8,649 nucleotides of DNA, taken from NCBI GenBank assembly GCA_050122535.1, contig JASFIT010000192.1, positions 1 to 8,649 of the forward strand. The letters are read 5' to 3'. A model generated the notes under the pieces. That model had not been told where the DNA came from and ran no database searches. It was given only the letters and a program-made list of their open reading frames with translations. The DNA comes from JASFEQ01 sp050122535. Its GTDB lineage: Bacteria > Desulfobacterota > DSM-4660 > Desulfatiglandales > HGW-15. How positions within the stretch are numbered: the stretch's first letter is position 1; each line of letters opens with the position of its first letter. Made by a program: the position numbers and the translations under genes. Shown in pieces: positions 1 through 6,059 of this stretch.

Positions 1-2
1 AA

Positions 3-101
3 CAATCCACAGAAGTGAATACGGTGAGTGGTGCCACGATGAGTAGCCGCGTCATTATGAACGCTGTTCAAAACGCCTTAAACAAAGCGAAGAAGAAATA
101 A
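3..101 (+). CDS. FMN-binding domain protein, C-terminal end only (5' truncated by window)
   Basis: The reading frame enters from the left edge and ends at TAA (99-101), leaving 32 residues. The visible tail contains N-T-V-S-G-A-T-M-S-S, followed by an amphipathic stretch (RVIMNAVQNAL) and a Lys-rich end. This is the characteristic C-terminus of the FMN-binding domain found in RnfG/NqrC and in stand-alone exported flavoproteins. In those proteins the Thr of the S/T-G-A-T motif sits at the FMN phosphate and can carry covalent FMN attached by ApbE. Family assignment rests on this short motif alone. The N-terminus, any signal peptide or lipobox, and any fused redox domain lie outside the window. 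The first residue of the ApbE-type motif, usually Asp, is Asn here. An electron-transfer role outside the cytoplasm is inferred from the family, not seen. Confidence 0.7.
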   Translation, partial: QSTEVNTVSGATMSSRVIMNAVQNALNKAKKK

Positions 102-176
102 GAGGGGACTTGTTCTTATCGTTATCAATGCAGATGACTAGAGGACTGTTTATCATGTTGAAATGGGGATAAATTT

Positions 177-581
177 ATGGCAGATCTGCTGTTTTGGCTC
201 TATCTAGTCAATTCCGTGCTCTTGATAAATCATGAAATCGATTCGGCGTATTGGAGAGAATGGGATCTATTCAGATTGCCTGGAGGTATTACGGGGTTTT
301 TGATAATCCATTTTCCGCTACTACTCTTTATCCTCTATGGATCGATCTTAGTCTTCCAACGTTCCTTCGCAGGCTTGATATTTTCGCTAATACTCTGTTT
401 CGGTGGGATATTCGCTTTTGCAATTCATCTATTCTTTATCAAGAAAGGCCGAGAAGAATTTAATACAGCAATTTCACTATTCATACTTTCTGGCATGCTC
501 ATTGTGTCATTGGTGCAGCTAACGATTACCACCTTTTTGCTCTTACAAGCAAGCACCCCGACCATGGGTCGAAGCTTCTAG
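177..581 (+). CDS. Small four-helix membrane protein, DUF6713-like
   Basis: This 134-residue, very hydrophobic protein has about four membrane segments: residues 3-18, 38-60, 64-88 and 97-123. Between helices 1 and 2 is a polar, probably conserved motif at 18-37 (NHEIDSAYWREWDLF, then LPGG). His45 and His84 lie within or at the edge of later helices, and K89-K-G-R-E-E follows helix 3. From memory this pattern matches the uncharacterised DUF6713 family, whose members share the HEIDSAYW.EW core. No function is known to me. The ATG is the first possible start, because an in-frame TGA lies at 159-161. A GGGG stretch 8-10 bases upstream is a weak ribosome site. The gene follows the FMN-binding protein by 75 bp on the same strand and converges with the M20 gene (40 bp between stops). 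It may be co-transcribed with its upstream neighbour, but nothing proves a functional link. Confidence 0.75.
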   Translation: MADLLFWLYLVNSVLLINHEIDSAYWREWDLFRLPGGITGFLIIHFPLLLFILYGSILVFQRSFAGLIFSLILCFGGIFAFAIHLFFIKKGREEFNTAISLFILSGMLIVSLVQLTITTFLLLQASTPTMGRSF

Positions 582-621
582 TTCATATTTCGTCGTCAAC
601 TTGGGGGAGAAAGGCACCCGC

Positions 622-1866
622 TCAACCCTCCCCGTATTGATCCAAATAAAGACATGCAAAGACCTTGGCATCAGAAATAATGTTTTTGATGAGGCAATAC
701 TCATTGGGCTGGTGGGGCGTATTGGGCATGGTCATCCATACGGCCGCCGGAAGGCCTGCTTTTCGGAAAAAGGCTGCCACCGTCCCTCCGCCGATCCCCA
801 TGGGTCTTGCTTCCAAACCCTTAACCGCCTTTATGGCCCTCGTCAAGACCTCCACCACGGGTGAGTCGGCTGGGGTGGGGGCTGCTGCCTCCTGCCGATA
901 AACCGGTTCTACCAGAATAGAAAGGTCCAGTTCATCTGCCACTTGCTTTGCGATTTGTTCAGCAGCGGCTAGGATGTCGTCAACCCGATACTCTGGTAGG
1001 ATCCGACAGTCGATGTGAAAAATGTCTCTGCCCGGTATGGTGTTGATGTTCGGGATATTTGCTTCCATCTTTGTGGGTTCAAAGGTGGATAAAGGAGGAC
1101 GATAGAGTTCATCCGTCAGACCGAATCGATCTTTCAGTCTGTCAAGAGCAACTATCAATCGCGCCGCACCATATAGACTGTTCCTTCCCTTCTCCGGCGT
1201 ACTGGCATGGCATTGTTGACCGCTGACAGTAAACTTGAGCCATAGCATGGATTTCTCTGCCACCTCAATCATAGTTCCCTCGTCATTGCCCCCATCCGGC
1301 ACAATAATGAGATCATCGTTTTTGAAGAAATCACTACGATTTTTCAGGAGGTAATCAAGTCCATATCTGCTCCCCGTCTCTTCATCCGAAACGATAACCA
1401 GGCCGACCGCTCTCCCTAAGGCTACCTCTGACTCCCGAATGGCCTTCAGAGCCAGATATGAACTAATAATGCCGTGCTGATTGTCTTCCACACCCCTTCC
1501 AATGATCTTGTCACCCTCCACCTTAATCTCGTATGGATCACTTTCCCAAAGGGATAGGTCCCCTGGCGGAACCACATCCATATGACTAAGGACCCAGACG
1601 ACGAAACCTTCGTTCCCTGCTTCCCATTTTGCCACCAGGTTGGGACGGTAACCCCCTTGTGCTCTCTCATCCGGGGCCCGTATCTCTTCGAGGAGATCAG
1701 GTTGTAGCTCTCGGAGTCTCCTCTTCATGTAACTTGCTTTTTCGTGCTCCCCCGTACCCTCATTCTCTGGCCCAAGTGCCACTCTTGACGTGAGGTCCGC
1801 CTGAAAATTAATAATTTCATCTCTGTAACCATCTATGGTGTTAAAAACCTTATCTAGTTCATTCAT
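622..1866 (-). CDS. M20 family metallohydrolase (DapE/ArgE-like)
   Basis: This 414-residue zinc-dependent amidohydrolase is of the DapE/ArgE type. The full M20 active-site set is visible: H95-M-D97 in LSHMDVVPPGD, the metal-bridging D128 in GRGVEDNQ, the catalytic pair E162-E163 in SDEETGS, D191 in VPDGG, H220 in QQCHASTP (start of the inserted lid/dimerisation domain), a G-I-G-G-G-T turn at 357-362, and H385 in NTPHQPNEY. The protein is expected to be a cytosolic dimer with two zinc ions that removes an acyl group from an amino acid or cleaves a small peptide. Family members are often annotated as succinyl-diaminopimelate desuccinylase or acetylornithine deacetylase, but motifs alone cannot fix the substrate. 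The frame stays open 49 codons further upstream, yet that part runs through a palindromic repeat. The start at 1866 is preferred because GGAGGAGGG lies 8 bases upstream and the family's N-terminal helix begins here. It is the last gene of the minus-strand block. Confidence 0.93.
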   Translation of the reverse strand: MNELDKVFNTIDGYRDEIINFQADLTSRVALGPENEGTGEHEKASYMKRRLRELQPDLLEEIRAPDERAQGGYRPNLVAKWEAGNEGFVVWVLSHMDVVPPGDLSLWESDPYEIKVEGDKIIGRGVEDNQHGIISSYLALKAIRESEVALGRAVGLVIVSDEETGSRYGLDYLLKNRSDFFKNDDLIIVPDGGNDEGTMIEVAEKSMLWLKFTVSGQQCHASTPEKGRNSLYGAARLIVALDRLKDRFGLTDELYRPPLSTFEPTKMEANIPNINTIPGRDIFHIDCRILPEYRVDDILAAAEQIAKQVADELDLSILVEPVYRQEAAAPTPADSPVVEVLTRAIKAVKGLEARPMGIGGGTVAAFFRKAGLPAAVWMTMPNTPHQPNEYCLIKNIISDAKVFACLYLDQYGEG

Positions 1867-1874
1867 AACAGCTT

Positions 1875-1883
1875 CCCTCCTCC
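1875..1883 (-). promoter_or_regulatory. Shine-Dalgarno site that fixes the M20 start
   Basis: On the minus strand this reads GGAGGAGGG, ending 8 bases before the ATG at 1866-1864. It is the strongest ribosome-binding sequence in the window. It argues against the longer start at 2013, whose extra 49 codons translate the palindromic repeat. Confidence 0.75.
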
Positions 1884-1890
1884 AATATAA

Positions 1891-2021
1891 CCGCAGAGTC
1901 GCAAAGAACGCTGAGCCCAAAAGAACTTCTTTGCTTTCCGCTGAGACCCGCCTGCCTCGCCTGAGCGAGAGCGATGGCGGGCAGGGGGCGGAAAGCAAAA
2001 ACTTTTGACTCAAGGCAGAGA
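1891..2021. repeat. Nested palindromic intergenic repeat, MITE-like
   Basis: The core is a stack of inverted repeats. CAAAAG (1918-1923) pairs with CTTTTG (2002-2007). The perfect 12-bp TTTGCTTTCCGC (1930-1941) pairs with GCGGAAAGCAAA (1988-1999). CCTGCC plus CGCC (1951-1961, one bulged T) pairs with GGCGGGCAGG (1976-1985). The loop holds a further small hairpin, CTCGC-CTGA-GCGAG (1956-1969). The outer flanks carry CGCAGAG/GGCAGAG-type words (CGCAGAGTCGCAAAG from 1892; GGCAGAGAC from 2014), which resemble dispersed intergenic repeats I associate with deltaproteobacterial genomes. No transposase or clear target-site duplication is visible, and there is no T-run after the stem on either strand, so it is not a textbook terminator. 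In the M20 mRNA it would form a large hairpin just upstream of the ribosome site. The hairpin is directly visible; mobility is inference. Confidence 0.6.
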
Positions 2022-2115
2022 CACCTTAACTCGTCTACAACTCTCAATAGGCTAACACGCATAGTTGTAAAGCGTTTCTATCGCACCCCGCGTTTTTGCA
2101 TTAAGCGATTCATAC

Positions 2116-2715
2116 TCAAAAACCTGAAAGGCGAGCTATCTCTTTCATCATCTGATCCAGGAAGGTTTCGACTCTATTCGATGAACCTTCGTAAACAGCT
2201 CTACCGAAATTGATCTCCACCAGCGTTCGAGCGCTCTTTGCCGCATAGTTGATTCCCACCGGAATGAAAGGGACCGTGGAACGGGACTGAATCATTCTGA
2301 TCAGCCCCACGTGGCCAAGGCCCATCCTCCTTCTATAATAGGTTCCTTCCGGAAAGATAACGATCCCCTCCCCTTTTTCCAGGAGCTCCAGCATGGTCTT
2401 CAGAGATTGGCGGCTCTCCAGAGGCCTTGAGCGGTTTATTGGTATCCCGCCCAGTGAAGATATAAACCATCGGGAGACTGGATTCAGGAAAAGCTCATAC
2501 TTGGCAACATAGTACAAGGGACGGGGCGCAGCCAGACTCAAAAGGGGGATATCTTCCCAGCGCCGATGTTTAGGCAGGAGGATAAAGCCGCTATGATTGG
2601 GCAGATTCTCTTGGCCACGCGTTTTTATCCTGAATACTTGCGAGAGGAAAATTTTGGCAGTGGGTCTTGTTAAGCGGAGGATTAAAGCGCTTCTTGGTGG
2701 GAGTGAGCGAGGCAT
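2116..2715 (-). CDS. PlsC-type lysophospholipid acyltransferase
   Basis: This 199-residue protein carries the ordered motifs of glycerolipid acyltransferases: the catalytic H-x4-D (H50 to D55, KHRRWED), the glycerol-phosphate-binding GGIPINR block (89-95), FPEGT (121-125), and VPFIPVGINY (148-157). Such enzymes transfer an acyl chain from acyl-ACP or acyl-CoA to a lysophospholipid at the inner membrane, typically making phosphatidic acid. At 199 residues it is near the short end for the family and lacks a long N-terminal membrane helix, so it is probably peripherally membrane-bound. The interior of the HX4D box (RRWE) is more charged than in E. coli PlsC, so an acceptor other than lysophosphatidic acid is possible. 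The ATG at 2715 has no evident Shine-Dalgarno sequence and sits at the end of a 7-bp tandem repeat that places three ATGs in different frames. It lies 89 bp downstream of glmS. Confidence 0.88.
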   Translation of the reverse strand: MPRSLPPRSALILRLTRPTAKIFLSQVFRIKTRGQENLPNHSGFILLPKHRRWEDIPLLSLAAPRPLYYVAKYELFLNPVSRWFISSLGGIPINRSRPLESRQSLKTMLELLEKGEGIVIFPEGTYYRRRMGLGHVGLIRMIQSRSTVPFIPVGINYAAKSARTLVEINFGRAVYEGSSNRVETFLDQMMKEIARLSGF

Positions 2716-2730
2716 TTATCATTTATCATT
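2713..2730. repeat. Short tandem repeat, 7-bp unit (CATTTAT), about 2.6 copies
   Basis: CATTTAT-CATTTAT-CATT on the plus strand overlaps the start codon of the acyltransferase gene. Read on the minus strand it gives three ATGs spaced 7 bases apart, in three different frames. Only the last one opens the acyltransferase frame. Confidence 0.6.
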
Positions 2731-2804
2731 AAGCACTTGTCATCAGTGCCTACCGTTTATCGCCCTTTCTGTTTTTGATACCCATGACGCATAACTAACG
2801 TCTG

Positions 2805-4631
2805 CTACTCTACAGTGACACTCTTGGCCAGATTCCTCGGTTTATCGATATCCCGGTTAAGAAGTCTGGCGCAATGATAGGCTATAAGCTGGCAGGGCAC
2901 TGCACACAATATGGGATTCAGGTAGTCTAAAGTTGGAGGGACCTCAATGACCTCGTCCGCCATCTCTCTTATCTTGTCATCGCCCTCATTCGCTATAGCG
3001 ATAACCGGGCCCCTACGGCTTCTGATTTCCTGGATATTACTGATCATTTTTTCGTACATGGCATCCCTGGGAACGATGGCCACTGTGGGCATGTCAGGGT
3101 TTATGAGCGCAATGGGGCCATGCTTCATCTCTCCGGCTGCGTACCCTTCTGCATGGATATAGGAGATCTCCTTTAATTTTAAGGCCCCTTCCATGGCTAT
3201 GGGATAGCCGTACTTCCTGCCCAGAAAAAGCCAGTTATCACACCGGTAGTATTTCTGTGCAATGGCCTGGATATGATTGTCGTTGGAGAGGATCTTTTTT
3301 ACCTGATCCGGAAGTGCTGATAGGGCCTTAAGGGCCTCCACCCCATCGGTGAGAGATAGGTTCTGATGCCGGCCCAGGAGGAGCGCCAGTAGGGTCAAAA
3401 TGGTCAATTGAGAAATAAAGATCTTGGTTGAAGCCACGCCAATTTCAGGGCCAGCATGGTTATATATCCCCGCGTCTGTTTCCCGGGCAATGGAACTCCC
3501 CACCACATTAACAATTCCAAGGAGTTTTGCCCCTTTTCTTTTGGCCTCTCTGATGGCGGCAAGGGTATCGGCGGTCTCTCCTGACTGGCTGAGGGCGATG
3601 ATAAAGGTGTTAGGGGGAAAATTCATTTTTCTGTAACGAAACTCCGAGGCAAGTTCCACTTCCACGTCAACCTCGGTCAATTTTTCAAAAATATGCATAC
3701 CTACAGATCCTGCGTAATAGGATGTGCCACATGCCACCATAACGAGATGCCGGCAATCCTTTAATCTGTCCCATACGGGCATGATGCCGCCCAGTTTGGG
3801 TACGCCTTCTCCGGGTTCGAGTCTGCCCCTTATGGCATTTTTTATGGTCTCTGGTTGCTCAAAGATCTCTTTCAACATGAAATGGGGAAAACCATTCAGT
3901 TCTGCGTCTTCAGGTTGCCATTCCACTGTCTCAGTGGCTCTTTGAATGGTCTTGGCCTGCGCCGTTGAGATGGAAAAACCGTCTTCCGTGAGCAGGGCCA
4001 GTTCGTTATCATTAAGATGAACCACCTCTGTCGTATATCTCACCATGGCTGCCACATCGGAAGCTGCATAATTTCCATCTTCCCCCACTCCAATAATCAA
4101 CGGGCTTCCCCTTCTTGCCACAACCACTTCACCCGGCGAATGTCTGTGAATAACGGCCATCCCAAAGGTCCCCTCCACCTGAGACATGGTTTTCCTCACC
4201 GCCTCATTCAGGTTCCCGTCAAAGTTCAGAGAGATCAGATGAGCCAACACTTCTGTATCCGTCTCAGATCGAAAAGCGACTCCTGACTTCTCCAGTTTTT
4301 TCTTCAGATAGTGGAAATTTTCAACAATGCCATTGTGTATCACGAATACATTCTCATCCCCATCTCGATGGGGGTGGGCATTCTCCTCGCTTGGTTCCCC
4401 GTGTGTGGCCCAGCGGGTGTGCGCGATGCCGGATCTCCCTTTTATATCCAGGTCGTTTATCTTTCTCTCCAGTTCCACAATCTTTCCCAGAGCTCTATAA
4501 TAATCAATATGGCTTCCATCCTGCACGGCCAAACCCGCTGAGTCGTAACCCCGATACTCAAGGCGTTTTAAACCTTCAATAAGTACTGGTTTGGCCTTTT
4601 TTGCGCCCACATAGCATACGATTCCACACAT
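2805..4631 (-). CDS. glmS: Glutamine--fructose-6-phosphate aminotransferase (isomerizing)
   Basis: This enzyme makes glucosamine-6-phosphate from fructose-6-phosphate and glutamine, the committed step to UDP-GlcNAc for peptidoglycan and lipopolysaccharide. The 608-residue length is exactly typical. Residues 1-240 form the Ntn glutaminase: Cys2 becomes the N-terminal nucleophile after Met removal (MCGIVCYVG), with HTRWATHG (71-78), HNG (99-101) and ETDTE (123-127). Two SIS isomerase domains follow, with CGTS (301-304), SQSGET (348-353), GVASTK (398-403), EGALKLKEISYIHAEGY (481-497) and H504 in EMKHGP. The conserved tail DKPRNLAKSVTVE includes the catalytic Lys603. On the minus strand AAGGA lies 9 bases before the ATG. 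The 105-bp upstream gap is too short for, and shows no sign of, a glmS ribozyme. The neighbouring transpeptidase upstream and acyltransferase downstream suit an envelope-synthesis context. Confidence 0.98.
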   Translation of the reverse strand: MCGIVCYVGAKKAKPVLIEGLKRLEYRGYDSAGLAVQDGSHIDYYRALGKIVELERKINDLDIKGRSGIAHTRWATHGEPSEENAHPHRDGDENVFVIHNGIVENFHYLKKKLEKSGVAFRSETDTEVLAHLISLNFDGNLNEAVRKTMSQVEGTFGMAVIHRHSPGEVVVARRGSPLIIGVGEDGNYAASDVAAMVRYTTEVVHLNDNELALLTEDGFSISTAQAKTIQRATETVEWQPEDAELNGFPHFMLKEIFEQPETIKNAIRGRLEPGEGVPKLGGIMPVWDRLKDCRHLVMVACGTSYYAGSVGMHIFEKLTEVDVEVELASEFRYRKMNFPPNTFIIALSQSGETADTLAAIREAKRKGAKLLGIVNVVGSSIARETDAGIYNHAGPEIGVASTKIFISQLTILTLLALLLGRHQNLSLTDGVEALKALSALPDQVKKILSNDNHIQAIAQKYYRCDNWLFLGRKYGYPIAMEGALKLKEISYIHAEGYAAGEMKHGPIALINPDMPTVAIVPRDAMYEKMISNIQEIRSRRGPVIAIANEGDDKIREMADEVIEVPPTLDYLNPILCAVPCQLIAYHCARLLNRDIDKPRNLAKSVTVE

Positions 4632-4736
4632 AATATGAGTTCCTTTCTTCCTCCTACCCCTTTTACTGGTTTACCCACTACCTCCTCCATATTGTAGCCG
4701 GCAAACGGGTTAACAGACTAGGCAGTTTACTACGCC

Positions 4737-6059
4737 TTAAGACAAGAAATGGTGTCTGATGATGTACCTGGCCATGTCAGCAGCCCTGATACCCAATTTC
4801 TTTCCATGAATGGCCAGAATGGTGACACAGACGCCTCTGCTCTCATCTTTGGGGAGGGCATAGGCTGTGACCCAGTCATACTTATAACGATCATTCAAGT
4901 CATTTATGGTGCCTGTCTTGGCCCCCAATTCAATGTCTTTAAATTGCTTTTTTCGCCGCAGTGGGAGGAAGGCTTTACGGCATGTGCCGTAAACCACAGT
5001 CTCTTTCATAAGTATCTTCAGTTGCTTGGCTGTACCCTCCTCTATGGGCCTTCCCAGTCTGGAAAATCTTGCACGATAAAGAATCGCCCCCGATTCATCC
5101 TGAATTCTCCTGACCAGCCAGGGCTCTATGATGACGCCATGGTTCGCAACCGCAGCGGTGATCAAGGAGGCATGTATGGGGGATATGCGTGTTCTCTTAT
5201 TAAATCCAGAGGCTATTTCGGCCAGTCCAAAATCATCTGCCGGGATGCGAAGGCGGCTCACGCCAACGGGCAGGTCAAAAGGGATCTCCTGATTAAAGAG
5301 AAATCTATCTGCGTATTCCACCATGAATTTTCTACCCAGATCATAAATGCCTATCTTCCCAAAAACAGGATTGATGGATCCCGCAAAAGCCCTCCTGAAA
5401 CTGGTCTTCCTACTATAACGTCCTTCCTTCTGTCTCAACTGGCTGTTATACAGCGTGTGTTTCATGCCCCGGAAGACGACCGTCTTGCCGGGGGTAAATC
5501 CCCGTGCCTCGATGGCTGCAGCCGCGGATACGATCTTGAAGAGGCTGGCAGCCGGGAAATCTGCCTTCAGACAGAGATATTCTCTCTCCCCATTTGGAAT
5601 CTTGCTGTAGTCGGCCATGGCCAAAATCTGACCCGTTTTGGGCTTGAGGACGACCACAGCTGCCTGATGCGTCAGAGAGCGGCGCAGAAGGTCAAGAATA
5701 TATTTCTGGAGACCTGTATCAATGGGTACTTCAACAGTAAGCCTCATCCCCCCGGTATCAAGGGGATGGCGTTGTGTTGTTGTGCCCACATCCAGATTCA
5801 ACCCTGTCAGGAGTGGAGGCAAATCCTGTTTTCCAAACTTTTCGGGTTGACCATTCTCCCATTTCGCGGTAGCGAAAGCGCCGTCTTCCGGTCGCTCCCC
5901 AGATGCGAAGATCCAGGAGGCCGTGTAAGTAACCCCAACCAACACCATATAGCCAAAGAGCAGCAGTACCCGGTTCATAACAGATCTTCTCCGGGCCTTC
6001 CTCTTCAGCCCCTTTTGGTAATACCTCCAGCTATTCGGATTGTTACCATGCACTATCAT
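4737..6059 (-). CDS. Short penicillin-binding transpeptidase, membrane-anchored
   Basis: This 440-residue protein should sit in the inner membrane with its catalytic domain in the periplasm, cross-linking peptidoglycan. An Arg/Lys-rich cytosolic tail (residues 16-26) precedes one membrane anchor (about 30-52). A linker of some 70 residues leads to the transpeptidase domain from about 108 to the end. The active-site motifs are S172-L-F-K175, S228-I-N230 and K381-T-G383. There is no glycosyltransferase domain, and too little sequence before the catalytic domain for the usual class B dimerisation domain. It is thus a minimal monofunctional type and cannot be named as PBP2 or FtsI. Its ATG overlaps the serS stop as ATGA, implying translational coupling. 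A second possible start is Met28 (5978), preceded on the minus strand by GGAG about 10 bases away. That start would remove the basic tail but keep the anchor. I prefer 6059 because of the overlap and the positive-inside tail. Confidence 0.9.
   Translation of the reverse strand: MIVHGNNPNSWRYYQKGLKRKARRRSVMNRVLLLFGYMVLVGVTYTASWIFASGERPEDGAFATAKWENGQPEKFGKQDLPPLLTGLNLDVGTTTQRHPLDTGGMRLTVEVPIDTGLQKYILDLLRRSLTHQAAVVVLKPKTGQILAMADYSKIPNGEREYLCLKADFPAASLFKIVSAAAAIEARGFTPGKTVVFRGMKHTLYNSQLRQKEGRYSRKTSFRRAFAGSINPVFGKIGIYDLGRKFMVEYADRFLFNQEIPFDLPVGVSRLRIPADDFGLAEIASGFNKRTRISPIHASLITAAVANHGVIIEPWLVRRIQDESGAILYRARFSRLGRPIEEGTAKQLKILMKETVVYGTCRKAFLPLRRKKQFKDIELGAKTGTINDLNDRYKYDWVTAYALPKDESRGVCVTILAIHGKKLGIRAADMARYIIRHHFLS

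Noticed and set aside
603..634. A possible terminator hairpin (GGGGAG ... CTCCCC) between the convergent genes
   Set aside because: The stem is only 6 bp with a loop of about 20 bases and no T-run on either strand.
1867..2013. A 49-codon N-terminal extension of the M20 protein starting at 2013
   Set aside because: The extension translates the palindromic repeat, has no family similarity, and would bypass the strong GGAGGAGGG site placed for the 1866 start.
1859..2062. A short minus-strand open frame across the palindrome region
   Set aside because: Low-complexity translation of the repeat, overlapping the M20 start, with no recognisable protein features.
2036..2069. A 7-bp inverted repeat (TACAACT ... 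AGTTGTA) after the acyltransferase gene
   Set aside because: The loop is 20 bases and no T-run follows. It is too weak for a terminator and no regulator pattern is recognised.
4632..4736. A possible glmS ribozyme/riboswitch upstream of glmS
   Set aside because: The gap is only 105 bp and is mostly purine-rich ribosome-site-like sequence. The known ribozyme is longer, and I could not find its core. It is also mainly a Gram-positive feature.
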